Assembly: GCF_905220565.1 (NCBI RefSeq)
Contig: NC_059414.1
Coordinates: 2,850,001-2,914,000 of the forward strand
From: Melitaea cinxia
Lineage: Eukaryota; Arthropoda; Insecta; Lepidoptera; Nymphalidae
Length of the DNA: 64,000 bases
Direction: 5' to 3'
This document shows positions 9,210 to 20,603 of the stretch, one piece after another. Position 1 is the stretch's first letter. Each line of letters starts with the position of its first letter. The notes under the pieces are model-generated. The model had not been told where the DNA came from and did no database searches. It worked only from the letters and a program-made list of their open reading frames with translations. A program made the translations under genes and the position numbers.

Positions 9210-11836
9210 AAAAGTCGGTAAAAAGAAATAAATGAATATGCCTAACATACAAAATTATTTGCCTGTTCTTAAGGTAAATCACTGCTTGAGTTTTTGGTAA
9301 CAGCCGGTTTAAATACATAGATACACACTTTTTTATGATAACGGGTACATTTACATACTTACGTATATAAACAAATGTACATTAGTTCTAGAATAGCAAG
9401 CAGTGTCAATGATTTAGTAGCTTACAACGCACAGTTAGCACTTTGCCTTATGGACGTTTTTTAATCCGGGTCATAAACAAAATTCGTAAGAAGCTAGGAT
9501 CATAGCTAGGGATAATACCTTAATGGGATATTAGAAATGCGAAGGTAACGTTCATATAAAACTATAAATCAATTTGGTCGATTGTTAGAAAGGGCTGTAC
9601 GGACCAGCGGACTCGGTGTAATAGTGCTGAAAACTCTTATATTGGTTTATCGATAAACCTTTTTTTTTAAATTAATTTTCACTTCTGTTATGAATAACTC
9701 AATATTATTCTTTATTATATTTCTGGTAAACTGTATCAAAACAATAGTATCCAGTAGAAGGTAGTTAGTAGATAGCAGTGCAATTAATTTGAATGCATCT
9801 TGTTCCAATAATCTAACGTAACACACCTTTAAAATATCAATTATAGGGAAAGTAAAATAAACACGTAAACAAAAGTATGTATAGTAATTTTCCAACAACT
9901 ATAAAAAAAGCATTAATTCTTTAGCCTTAAAAACAGCTGTTTGAGAATTTAATTTATATTAATCAGTTTCACAAAGAAAACTTTGATTCACACGTAATCA
10001 AACACACGAAAAAATATAATAATTACTTCTAACATTTAACAATATCACCAACACGAAAAAAAAACGAAATATAAATGTCAAAACATTAAGTAAAAAAAAA
10101 CTATCGACATTATTCCCATCACTAATGCCATTTCGTACAACGGCACTCGTGCAGAAACGATGCGAATGAGAAACAATATCGACAATTCGCCACTGGTAGT
10201 AACGGGCCACTGTTACCCACAGTGCAGAGCGAACAAGCTCGTATAAATAGCTTCAATAAAATAAACAGCTCTTTACTTCGAGCTACTCTTTTCACTGTTA
10301 AAGGTAACAAATTTTTCAGCTACTAGAGTGTGGACTACTTTATAAGTTATTGTTAAGTAAACTGCATAAAAAGAATACGGTTTTTAATTCATTTAGTCTA
10401 AATTATAACATTTGGTTATTTACTATTATGGCGATTTAAGATAGTTTGAAAACGTTGATGCAAATAAAAAGGATAAGGGGAAGTTGGCTACAAAAGCACT
10501 TTTAAATAGTAATTGAAAAAAATTAATTTATGTATTTTTAAAGAATTAGTTATAAGTAAAGTGGAACTATCGCCGATTCAGCTGATACGTACATATGTCT
10601 ACGAATTATGTATTTTTCTAACGATTTTTTGAATTATTATAATTCACATGTTTCCGCTAAACATCTTGTCTCTTTGTTTCATTAAAGTCTAACTCAGTCA
10701 ACTAATTGATGATATTTTTGTGTGCCCAATATAAGACTGCGCTAGCACGAATGTTTTTTAAATGATCCCCCACTGTTTCAGCTAACGACTTTTTAATGGA
10801 CGGTACTTATTATTTTGCGAGAAAATAAATTGTTTTTACTCAAACATTATTATTATTTTACATTACTGAATAGTTAATTTTACTTAATGAACATTTGTGC
10901 ATACTCAATGTGCAATGAAAATGCTTGTGTAAATATATATGCAGGGTGCTACTTTTGTGTTAAGAACATTAGCTAGGAATTCGTTTTAGACATACATTTT
11001 TTATATAAAGGTAGATCCAATTTATACATATATTACGCATTATTAATAATATGTATGGTAATATATTATATTTATAAATAATATCACTCTTTGAAAAATT
11101 TATAGAAGCTAAGATAGCCAGCCAAACAATATAATCTGTGCCGGTAATCATGACATTTGAGTACCATGTTAGACTTAGAAATAAGCAAGGCGTAGGGCGG
11201 TAGAGTTAATATAATATAAGAGCAATAATTCTAGGCATTGTTTTTAAAAAAATGTAAATCTGTTAAGAGTAGTTCAATTTTAAAACGACTTTATAAACAT
11301 CTTATGAATTAAAAATTAAAATATTTCAAAAAAAAAAAAAAAATACAATGGATCGAACTTTGATCGAACACAAGAATGAGTTTGAACGTTTTGCCGATAA
11401 CAAGGGCACCCTTATTACCGAACGGCTTTCTTTGTGTCCGACGGAGCGGAAATATTGTAATTTCTCACTAAAAAGACGAGATTTTTACTCAGTCCTCGAT
11501 ATAAAACGCATTCGCTCGTTTGGTAACGAGAGTCGAAGGTCGAAATTGTTTTTAAACGACTTGGTAACGATCCGTCTAATCGATAAAGATTTGAATTTTG
11601 AACGGATTTCATATTCGATTATTTCTAAAGTATATTTTAATAACGTGACAAGCTCGATCAGTAAACAGTGACCCTGCTTTTTACTGCAGGGATAATAAAT
11701 TCAATTCCTGTTACGTAAACGTACATTTGTTCCTAAGAACATGCACGTATATCATATCGTCGATTACCTAAAAATAAACATTAAATTGCCTAAGAGGATG
11801 AATAATTGTGAATGTATGTATGTTAAGGTATTTATT
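9210..11836. other. AT-rich, gene-free intronic-type sequence
   Basis: I see no exon, RNA gene or clear mobile element. Noted within it: a TATAAATA at 10242-10249 followed closely by AATAAA at 10255-10260, an A15 run near 11328-11342, and a 107-codon plus frame (11348-11671) with no recognisable domain right after the A-run. Confidence 0.5.
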
Positions 11837-12605
11837 AACCGACTTCCAAAAAAGGTTAGGTTCCAAAAGAGGTTCTCAATTCGACTGTATTTTTTTTTAA
11901 TGTATGTTACTTCAGAACTTTGACAATAGACTGGGTGGAGCGATTTCGACAAATTTTCTTTTAATCGAAAGGTGGTGTGTGTCATTTGGTCCCATTTAAA
12001 TTTATTTGAGATCTAACAACTACTTCTCGAGTTATATCTAATAATGCATTTTTACTTGACACTTTTTTCGTCGACCTACGTTGTATTATACCGCATAACT
12101 TTCTACTGGATGTACCGATTTTGATAATTTTTTTTTTTGTTGGAAAGGAGATAACCAAAATTTAGTACCATGACAAGGAAACCAAGATCTGATGATGGGA
12201 TCCCAGAGAAATCGAGGGAAACTCTTGAAAATCCGCAATAACTTTTTACTGGGTGTACCGATTTTGATAATTCTTTTTTTGTTGGAAAGAAGATATCCCT
12301 AGTTTAGTACCATGATAAGGAAACCAGGATCTGATGATGGGATCCTAGAGAAATCGAGGGAACTTATTGAAAATCCGCAATAACTTTTTACTGGGTGTAC
12401 CGATTTTGATAATTTTTAATTTAATCGATAGCTGATGTTTGTCATGTGGTCACATATAAATTTTATTGAGATCTGATAACTACTTTTTGAGTAATCTTTG
12501 ATAACGCGTAGTTACTTGACTATTTTTTCATCGATCTACGTTGTATTAATCGTCGATGTAATTGAAGTCGGTTTTTTTTTTCGTTGGCGAGCAAACACAA
12601 TTATA
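11836..12605 (+). mobile_element. TIR-ended non-autonomous repeat, family B (AACCGACTTC)
   Basis: Begins AACCGACTTC (11837-11846) and ends GAAGTCGGTT (12564-12573) plus an AAACACAATTA tail. Inside is a ~133-bp duplication: the block with TTTACTGGGTGTACCGATTT and GGAAACC(A)AGATCTGATGATGG occurs twice (about 12096-12240 and 12230-12375). Other copies or fragments in this window are at 28110-28470 (minus), 35538-35575, 38536-40380 (minus), 50370-50430, 53015-53080 and 63675-63850. No protein is encoded. The superfamily is not identified. Confidence 0.6.
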
Positions 12606-14554
12606 AGATATTTATTTATAACTATAGATATATAGAACATTTGAAACAGTTGTCAATCTTTAACCTATTCAACAATATCAAAACAGTACAAATTGCCTAC
12701 AATAGGAATAGACGAGGTTGTGTAGTTGACCATATTCATTTATTTTTTAATTTATTTATAGCTTCTTGCTATGCTAGTGTTATTACAATTCACTTCACTC
12801 GCCGGCTTTTAAACCCGCTATACTCATCTTGCGGCCCACAGGCCGCATGCACTTACAATTATATCTTTGTTAAAACTTATTTTTTCACTAATAAAGTAAC
12901 TACATTGTTAACTTGAAATTACGTTTTAATTAAAACCTAAATAATTCTAAATAATTTTGCTTGCAGCCCGCGACACCATGACTAAAACGTGTTTTGGTAT
13001 AAAAAAAAGGTTGAGTATGGCTGATTTAAGCGGTATGCTAATGTTCTAACTTCTAATTCATCTCTTCACTTACTTCACTTTAAACTATCGAAGTCAAGTG
13101 TAACTTCTATTAATTAATGATAGAATATCGTTTTTCTTTCCACAGATAATGCTTAGGGATTAATTAGTTCTTTGTCGTAAGAGATCGGATCGTACGATAA
13201 GAAGGATCGCGTACTAATTATCGGCATCATCAGTATACTTGCTAACATTCAACTTTTTTCCATACTATAACGTTTATTTCGAAGCCAAATATTGTTAGAT
13301 TGTTTTTCTATTTATCAATGTTAATCTACTAATACCTAAAATACAGTACATTTAGTCGAGCTATTTTTTTTCCAGTACTTAAGAATTAAGAAAAAACAAT
13401 TTTTTTTAAACATTTTTCAAATGTTTTAAATCGTCATTTTACAATAACGTTCAATTTTACTGTAAAACTACAGCCGTGTTCAGAAATTAGAGTCTAAAGA
13501 AAACAAAGCCACCGATAGTTCCTTTTTTAAAAAATGTTTAAACAGCACTTTGTAATTATGTAAAATATTATTTTAGGTAAAACCGTATAGGTGTCTATAA
13601 TTTGTACATTTCAATATCTATTTTTTAGATATGATTGACAGAATGACGCAGGTGTGTATAATCTCAGTATGACAGTTCTCAATCTGTGTTGTTATGCGCA
13701 TTATGGATGAGGCGTTTGTCGCACGCCCCGTCGGGTGTTAAGGACGCCTTATGTTGATTATCAGCTTTATATTGAAATCAGTATAAAAATTGTATTTGCA
13801 TATGATAAAGAGATAAGTTGAATTAATGTGGACTTACCTAATTTTTCGAATTGTAGTGTGATTTGACTTACCTGAAACATAGAGAAAGATTGATAAGTAA
13901 ATTAATAATAGTACCTGATCTCGAAAGAAAACAAACTTTGACTTGATTTTACATCGACAATTATAGTACAATACACATTAGTGAAGATAACTCAAATCGA
14001 TACACACAGTAAAAAGTTATAAGTTAAAACAACGAAAATTTAATCAAAATTAAAAATTATTTTATTTAAGTTCGCTTCAAAATCACTTCTAAATCGGTTT
14101 CACCAATTCGGAATGGTTTCGCAGAGAAGATTGAGAACCTCCTTCATTATTGAAGTCGTTTCAATAAGGTAAACTGTAAATTATATTTAAAAAATCGATA
14201 GTTTAGCTATTAAGGAGTTAACCTCTAGTTCAACTCCGCCACGCTACATACAACTTTTAACTATGCTCTGGTTTAAATACCCGTCAGTTCGATAGAGGCG
14301 CACTTAATCTGTTTTATATATTAATTTAACAAAACGAAAAAGTTTGTTTGATGCTTCAAATGTTGTTGTTGTTTTAAAATTTATCCCCAATAGGGAAAGG
14401 CAAAGGACTATTATCCATACAGCCTAGTTTGAATTTGTAAGTTTCGTTCTGATATATCAAAAGGCCGGAGCCAAGTCTGAAGTAACTTTATTTTTCTTCT
14501 GATTCGATGACTGGTAAAGTAAGGCCGCAGAATAGTCTGTCTGATGCTTCAAAT
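12606..14554. other. Gene-free stretch
   Basis: AT-rich sequence with no exon or mobile element I can name. Two GC-richer islands stand out: 12795-12860, and 13690-13760 with GTCGCACGCCCCGTCGGGTG. The end of a repeat-like phrase (TTATCCCCAATAGGGAAAGG) lies near 14385. Confidence 0.4.
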
Positions 14555-14820
14555 TTTACTTCTGACAGTCTTTTTTTTAATTGATTACGATGGCCTGTGC
14601 ATGTAGGCTTTATATTTACAGAGCCTAAATGTAAAGAAATTCAAATTTTACTTGCATCTGATAATCTTTTTTTTAATTGATTTCGATTATCTGTGCATTT
14701 TAGGCTGTATATTTATAAAGTCTAATTGTACAGAATTTTAATTTTACTTGCATTTGACAGTTATTTTTTAAAATTGATTTAGATGATATGTGCATTTTAG
14801 CCTCTATAAAAATTGTGTAA
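14555..14820 (+). repeat. Three tandem units of about 95 bp
   Basis: Three diverged units start near 14555, 14646 and 14742, each opening with TTTTACTT. Each then carries TTTTTTTAATTGATT, then TGTGCAT, then a GGCT-TATATTTA-like phrase. No coding potential. Divergence between units is visible by eye, so it is an old duplication. Confidence 0.6.
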
Positions 14821-15154
14821 ATAATTTATTCTTATATACATGAAACACCTTTTTTTAGTTTTGTAGTTTATATTACAACGAAATTAATACCTTTTGCTTA
14901 TTTTATGTAGTTGCTTAAAATTGCCAACAATTTATAATAATTTACAAACAACACATTACATTGTTATGAAAAAATATCATTTTAGAGAATTGACGTTTCC
15001 AATTAACAAAACAATTGGATTATTTATACTTTATTTGTGATAAAGATAAAAGAAATTACTTCTGGAAACCAAAATGTAATTCCAATCAATTTCTTCGTTA
15101 TTAATTGTTTTTAAAATAAATTATAAGCTGTTAAATTCTACAATATTTGACATT
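14821..15154. other. AT-rich flank of the BEL/Pao insertion
   Basis: No gene, repeat or regulatory site recognised. It ends at the target duplication GTCAT (15155-15159). Confidence 0.4.
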
Positions 15155-15159
15155 GTCAT

Positions 15160-15464
15160 TGTTCAAGCGACATCTAGTGGGCAGTGGCGCTTCTAACGTG
15201 AAGTTGCCGCTTATCAGCCAATGAGAGCGCGACGGGCGGGGGGACCTCGCCTAACTTCATACGTTTTTTTTTCTTGTTCAAAATATTTAAAATTGTAACG
15301 TTTATCATTTCTTTGTTCATTATTCGTTGTAATTTGGTCAGACAATACACGAAATCTTTATCATACGAGTCGTCTTTTATTTCAAAGTAAAAGTAAACGT
15401 TAATAGTTTTAATACCGATTGATCTTGAAATCGCATATAATAAAAGCAATCAGAATTACGAACA
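15160..15464 (+). repeat. BEL/Pao 5' LTR
   Basis: 305 bp, starts TGTTC and ends AACA, with AATAAA near 15439. It differs from the 3' LTR by a C/G (in GAGAGCGCG) and a T/C (in CGTTTATC). It is expected to hold the promoter and polyadenylation signal of the element. A 91-codon minus-strand frame inside it is repeated in both LTRs and has no recognised function. Confidence 0.93.
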
Positions 15465-15467
15465 TTT

Positions 15468-15484
15468 TGGTCCTTCGAGCCGGA
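15468..15484 (+). other. Primer-binding site of BEL/Pao element
   Basis: TGGTCCTTCGAGCCGGA begins three bases after the 5' LTR. TGG at this place pairs with the CCA end of a tRNA primer. The exact tRNA was not determined. Confidence 0.65.
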
Positions 15485-15694
15485 TCAAGATTTGAGTAGA
15501 ATTGAAGCAGACTGGACATCATCCATCCATCAATTCTCATCATCTCCAGATCTCCAGGCGTAATCGTCCATCCATCTCTCTTTTCATCCATCCATCCTCA
15601 TCCGCTCAGGATTAAGCGTAACTACGTTCAGCGTTTTGTTTGCAGTCAATTCATTTAAAATTGTGAGTATCTTTTCTTTCTTTAAGCCATCAAG

Positions 15695-17803
15695 ATGAGT
15701 AGTAAGGGTGATAGCTTGAAATTGCCAAAATCTCCATGCAAATCAGATTCGGAACAGGATTCGTTAGTTGATTTAAAACGTTCGCGGGGTAGTATAAAAT
15801 TGCGGTTAACTTCATTCAAAAAATATTTGTATAATTTAAATGTAGAACAAATTGCTATAGATTCAATTAAAAAAGCAGAATTAAAGTTAAGAATGCAAAG
15901 TGCTCAAGAAAGTTATGAGGCGTTTAACAAAATTCAATATAAAATCGAGTTAGTGTCTGATGATATGAAAGATCATACAGAATACAGAGAAAATTTTGAA
16001 GACATCTATTTTTCGTGTATGGCATCGGCACAGTCTTTAATTGAATCAAATATGAATGACGGTTCTAACTGTAATAGCTCGCTAACTTCTAGTATAAAAT
16101 TACCTCAAATAAAGCTACCCTCCTTCAACGGTTCTTATGATCAATGGTTAGAATTTAAAAATTCATATGTTAGTATGATACATATGCGTTCAGATCTCGA
16201 TGCGATTCAAAAGTTTCATTATTTACGATCATCACTTTCTGGTAGTGCATATCAAGTAATAAGCGCTTTAGAATTTACAGCTGTCAACTATTCGCACGCT
16301 TGGGCTTTACTTGAGAACAGATTTAATAATGAACGGCTTTTAGTGCATAATCATATCAAAGCGTTGTTCACTGTACCTGGTATGAATAAAGAATCGCCTA
16401 AACAAATCAGAATATTAATAGATACTGTTTTACGTAACTTACGAGCTCTTAAAACGTTAAACGAACCCACAGAGCATTGGGATACTTTAATAATTTATTT
16501 AATAGCATCTAAACTAGACGTTTCTACTGAAAAAGAGTGGGAAAATTACAAAGGATCTATTACGTACGCTACACAAAAGGAATCTAGTCCTAAATTAAAG
16601 TTAGATGATTTGTTAACATTCCTTCGCAATCGAGCTGATACATTAGAAATGATATATGCTAATCGCACGAGTGCTAGTTCGCAAAAATCGCACGATAATC
16701 GGCCTCATAGTGATATCAAAAAACCGACATCGCAAACAAAATTACATAGTTTTATTTCTACGCGTAAAGATTCTTTGAATAAGTCGGGTAGTAATAAACG
16801 TTCTTATAACTGCGTCGCATGTAGTAGCAATCATGCTCTTTACACTTGTCCTATTTTTCTAAACTTAACAGTTAAAGATAGAATAAAATTAGTAGATGAT
16901 AATAAAGTTTGTCGTAATTGTCTACGTTCGGGTCATGCAATAGAAAATTGTTTATTCGGGCCCTGCAAACATTGTCAGTCTAAACACAATACGTTATTGC
17001 ATTTAGGAAGTATTAACAATGTTTTACTACCTCATATTTATAGTATGAATAAGGAATCAGCTGATCGAGATAGTGCGACCACTACGTCGACCGCGCTGCA
17101 TTCTACCCGCACTAACATAAATATTGATAACACAGCTGACGAGTCGCGCATGTTGTCTCATTCCGTTTTGCTTTCCACCGCCTTAATCGAAGTAGCCGAC
17201 AGTAAGAACGTATTTCATACTGCGCGAGCGCTTTTAGACAATGGAAGTCAACATTGTTTCGTTACAGAACAATTATGTAAACGATTAAACGTTAATTTAA
17301 TACAGTCCACTTTACAAATATCGGGTATAGGTCAATCGGTTGTTCAGTCGAGTAATATATGCAATTTAAATATACGTTCAAAAATATGCGATTATAATAC
17401 GAGTATAAAATGTTTAGTTTTACCGTCTATTACCTCGAATATGCCGACACAAAATATTAATATCGACCTTACTAACATACCACAAAACGTTCACCTTGCC
17501 GATCCTTATTTTAATACTCCGTCTAAAATCGATATTTTGATAGGAGCAGATAAGTTTTGGGAATTATTGCAAAATCAAAAAATACGTTTACCGAATAGTC
17601 CATACCTACAGAATACGTATTTAGGTTGGTTAATTTCGGGTCCTATATTTTATACGAATAACGATGCTACTAGTAATAGTAATCGAGTACATTGTAATGT
17701 TGCTCAAAATTTAGAGGTTAAATTAAAAAAAAAAAAAATTTTTGGAGATCGAAGAAATTCCAGACGTTTCCAACGTTCTTACCGAGGACGAGAGGAAGTG
17801 TGA
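15695..17803 (+). CDS. BEL/Pao gag-protease polyprotein, frameshifted end
   Basis: 702 codons from ATG 15695 (context ATCAAGATGA), about 230 bp after the 5' LTR. Residues about 135-330 form the Gag region typical of BEL/Pao, opening with LPQIKLPSFNGSYDQW. Zinc knuckles follow: C373-C376-H380-C385, C406-C409-H414-C419, and a C424-C427-H431 remnant. An aspartic protease follows, with the active-site triad DNG at 515-517 and a second conserved phrase DILIGADKFWELL near 612. The native frame runs to the A14 tract at 17725-17738. After it the reading frame is shifted and the last ~30 residues are out of frame, ending at a stop at 17801-17803. Gag would form particles; the protease would cut the polyprotein. 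It belongs to the inactive element 15160-20598. Confidence 0.85.
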   Translation: MSSKGDSLKLPKSPCKSDSEQDSLVDLKRSRGSIKLRLTSFKKYLYNLNVEQIAIDSIKKAELKLRMQSAQESYEAFNKIQYKIELVSDDMKDHTEYRENFEDIYFSCMASAQSLIESNMNDGSNCNSSLTSSIKLPQIKLPSFNGSYDQWLEFKNSYVSMIHMRSDLDAIQKFHYLRSSLSGSAYQVISALEFTAVNYSHAWALLENRFNNERLLVHNHIKALFTVPGMNKESPKQIRILIDTVLRNLRALKTLNEPTEHWDTLIIYLIASKLDVSTEKEWENYKGSITYATQKESSPKLKLDDLLTFLRNRADTLEMIYANRTSASSQKSHDNRPHSDIKKPTSQTKLHSFISTRKDSLNKSGSNKRSYNCVACSSNHALYTCPIFLNLTVKDRIKLVDDNKVCRNCLRSGHAIENCLFGPCKHCQSKHNTLLHLGSINNVLLPHIYSMNKESADRDSATTTSTALHSTRTNINIDNTADESRMLSHSVLLSTALIEVADSKNVFHTARALLDNGSQHCFVTEQLCKRLNVNLIQSTLQISGIGQSVVQSSNICNLNIRSKICDYNTSIKCLVLPSITSNMPTQNINIDLTNIPQNVHLADPYFNTPSKIDILIGADKFWELLQNQKIRLPNSPYLQNTYLGWLISGPIFYTNNDATSNSNRVHCNVAQNLEVKLKKKKIFGDRRNSRRFQRSYRGREEV

Positions 17804-18120
17804 AGATTTGTTTATAAAACACTACACTTAGGATGGCATAGTGACAGCGACGAATTATAATTATATCATTATCATTATAATCATTATTTCAATTTTAAAA
17901 ATAAATTATTTGATTCTATTTCATTAACTAAAAGTGTAATGCTATCTATAATTTCACAAATATACGATTTCATTATTTCAAAAATTTTGTTGCAACGTCT
18001 TTGGTTAAGTAAAATCGGATGGGATGACACGGTACCTGATGACGTCACTGTAACTTGGAATCGTTACATCAAAACATTGCACCGCTTGAGTGAGTTATCA
18101 TTCTACGATTCGTAAGGAGC
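17739..18120 (+). pseudogene. BEL/Pao reverse transcriptase remnant, core deleted
   Basis: After the A14 tract the pol frame continues with the linker (CEDLFIKHYT) and a TAG at 17831-17833. The start of the RT region is then followed directly by low-complexity ATTAT/CATTAT sequence (about 17854-17905) and by the far end of the RT region (LLQRLWLSKIGWDD near 17985-18030). The several hundred residues between, including the catalytic YxDD region, are absent. A TAA at 18113-18115 ends the frame just before RNase H. It cannot encode a working polymerase. Confidence 0.8.
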
Positions 18121-18480
18121 ATGCACACTCAACACACCGAACTTCACATATTTACGGATGCGTCTCAGGATGCTTACGATGCCTGTGCATATATACGTAC
18201 CTATGATGATTGCGACTCTGACGTGGCGGTAAATTTGTTATGTGCTAAAAGTAAGGTCGCTCCATTAAAAACGATTAGCATCCCACGATTGGAATTATGT
18301 GGGGCATTATTAGGTGCGAAACTTTATAAAAAGATAATTAATTCATTGCGCTTAAAATTCGATAACGTTTATTTTTGGACAGATTCCACTGTAGTGATGG
18401 GTTGGATACGAATGTCTCCGCACTCTTTAAAAAACATTTGTTCAAAACAGAAGCACAGAATTAAACTAGTTAGCCGGTGA
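18121..18480 (+). pseudogene. BEL/Pao RNase H fragment
   Basis: A 119-codon frame with RNase H-type acidic residues: the Asp in IFTDASQDAY, the Glu in PRLELCGA and the Asp in YFWTDSTVV, in the order expected after the RT of BEL/Pao pol. It is out of frame with the preceding RT remnant and loses its frame near 18440-18480, just before the conserved KDNPADLVSRG phrase, which continues in the next frame. The ATG is just the first Met in the fragment, not a real start. Confidence 0.8.
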
Positions 18481-18484
18481 CTCA

Positions 18485-20250
18485 ATGTGGTTACATATAA
18501 AAGGTAAGGATAACCCAGCTGATCTAGTGTCTAGGGGTCTTAACTTTGAACTGCTCATAAGGTCAGACATATGGTGGCACGGACCTAGTTGTTTACGAGA
18601 ACACAATTTTAAGTTTAAATCTGAAAATTTATTACAAACTTGCGATAATTTACCGGAATTACGATCGAAACCTATTGTATTAACATGTACAGAGTCTTGT
18701 AATAATAGTTTTATCGATTTCAATAGGTTCTCGTCCTATAATAAGTTGAAGCGCGTCGGTGCATATGTATTGCGTTTCATTAACAACACGCGTAGACGTC
18801 GTAGTAGTGGTGAGCCGAATAACGATAGTTTACATTTGTCTGTGCAGGAATTAAATGCATCAGAGTTAACTTTAGCGCGTATCGCTCAGTTGCAATCGTT
18901 TCCGGACGTTTATCGCTGTTTATTTAATGATCTTTCGCTAAAACAGGTTGTAGACAAAAAAGAATTTAATAAAATCGCGAGTTTAAATGTATTTATGGAC
19001 AATAACAAATTAATACGTGTTGGTGGTAGGCTTTCTAATTCGACTAGTTTTAGTTTCGATAAAAAACATCCTATTTTATTGTGTAATAAACATCGACTCA
19101 CAGTGTTGTTGTTTGAGAGTGAACATAAACGTTTGTTACATGGTGGCCCTCAGTTGCTACTGTCTTCTTTACGGGAAAGGTGGTGGACACTTGGTGCTAG
19201 GAACTTAGCTAGAAAGTCAGTTCACAATTATGTCACGTGTACGCGAATGAAAGGTAAGACTTTGAATCCCATCATGGGTAATCTGCCCTCTGAACGTTTA
19301 GATGTCGGGTTTCCGTTTATCCGTTGTGGCGTGGACTACGCTGGACCAGTTCATTTGTTAAATCGTAAAGGGAGGGGAGCCAGGATTGTTAAAGGTTATA
19401 TTTGTTTATTTGTATGTTTTATTACTCGAGCTATACATTTAGAGTTAGTCAGTGGCCTCTCCACACAAGATTATATTCTAGCACTTAAACGTTTTATTTC
19501 TTGTCGTGGTAAGCCGGCAGAGATATTTTCTGACAACGGAAAAAATTACGTTGGTGCTGAAAAAGAGTTTTTTTATAAACTCAACAAAAACGTTAATAAA
19601 ATATTCGATTTGCAGCTGATATTGGCATAAGCTTCAGGTTTATCCCGCCTTACGCTCCTCATTTTGGTGGTTTATGGGAGGCAGGGATAAAATCATGTAA
19701 GTTTCATTTAAAACGTGTAATCGGTAACGCGAACTTAACATATGAGGAACTCAGTACTGTATTAACACAAATCGAGGCTGTCCTAAATTCCCGTCCCCTA
19801 ACTCCTATGTCCTCTGATCCCAACGATTTTTCTCCTCTCACCCCAGCTCATTTCCTAATTGGACGACCGCTGATCGCGCCTGCCAGCAATCTCACTGCTT
19901 GGAACAACAGCTGTCTCACTCGCTACGAAAGGGTGGAGCAAATGCGGGAACACTTCTGGAAGCGATGGTCGAAGGAATTTGTGTCGGAGCTCCAGCTCCG
20001 AACCAAGTGGAAACACAATACAGGGGACATCACTATTGACACCCTGGTGCTTATCAAAGAGGATAATCTCCCGCCTCTGAAGTGGAGATTGGGGAGGATT
20101 TTACGCACCTATCCAGGCAAGGATGGTGTTGCTCGTGTTGCAGATATTCGCACATCAAGGGGCATCGTTCAACGAGCTTTCTCAAAAATCTGCCCGCTGC
20201 CGTTGCAGCCGGTAGACGAGGGCGCAACCAAAGAGGCCACATCATGCTGA
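18485..20250 (+). pseudogene. BEL/Pao integrase, frameshifted
   Basis: Two open pieces, 18485-19630 and about 19620-20250, carry the end of RNase H, the zinc-binding and catalytic integrase domains and the C-terminal tail. The zinc-binding domain shows HKRLLHGGPQLLLSSLRERW, but the first Cys of the usual CxxC is Tyr (19229-19231), leaving only the second (19238-19240). The catalytic triad is traceable: D at 19334-19336 (DYAGPV), D at 19532-19534 (SDNGKNY), E at 19678-19680 (GLWEAG). The frameshift near 19620 separates the second D from the E. The tail keeps the conserved TPAHFLIGRPL phrase. Known role: joining element cDNA to host DNA. It is inactive as it stands. Confidence 0.88.
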
Positions 20251-20280
20251 GACCCTTTTTCTTTGGAAGTAGGTACTTCC

Positions 20281-20290
20281 AAGGCGGGGG
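20281..20290 (+). other. Polypurine tract
   Basis: AAGGCGGGGG immediately before the 3' LTR, the expected plus-strand primer site of an LTR element. Confidence 0.6.
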
Positions 20291-20293
20291 CCA

Positions 20294-20598
20294 TGTTCAA
20301 GCGACATCTAGTGGGCAGTGGCGCTTCTAACGTGAAGTTGCCGCTTATCAGCCAATGAGAGGGCGACGGGCGGGGGGACCTCGCCTAACTTCATACGTTT
20401 TTTTTTCTTGTTCAAAATATTTAAAATTGTAACGTTCATCATTTCTTTGTTCATTATTCGTTGTAATTTGGTCAGACAATACACGAAATCTTTATCATAC
20501 GAGTCGTCTTTTATTTCAAAGTAAAAGTAAACGTTAATAGTTTTAATACCGATTGATCTTGAAATCGCATATAATAAAAGCAATCAGAATTACGAACA
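20294..20598 (+). repeat. BEL/Pao 3' LTR
   Basis: 305 bp, same ends as the 5' LTR, two substitutions, followed by the GTCAT duplication (20599-20603). Confidence 0.93.
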
Positions 20599-20603
20599 GT
20601 CAT

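Larger units (their letters stand above)
15160..20598 (+). mobile_element. BEL/Pao LTR retrotransposon, internally deleted
   Basis: A 5,439-bp element with 305-bp LTRs (15160-15464 and 20294-20598) flanked by the 5-bp duplication GTCAT (15155-15159 and 20599-20603), the usual BEL/Pao length. A primer-binding-like site begins TGG at 15468 and a polypurine tract AAGGCGGGGG lies at 20281-20290. Gag, zinc knuckles, aspartic protease, remnants of RT, RNase H and integrase come in BEL/Pao order on the plus strand. The RT core is missing. The LTRs differ at only two positions (about 99.3% identical), so the insertion is recent. Such a copy could only have moved with enzymes supplied by another element. 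Confidence 0.93.

Noticed and set aside
11348..11671. 107-codon plus-strand frame after an A-run
   Set aside because: No recognised domain, no splice or promoter evidence, and the A-run suggests the end of a retroposed repeat.
15174..15449. 91-codon minus-strand frame, repeated at 20308-20583
   Set aside because: It is within both LTRs; the repetition reflects LTR identity and no protein family is recognised.
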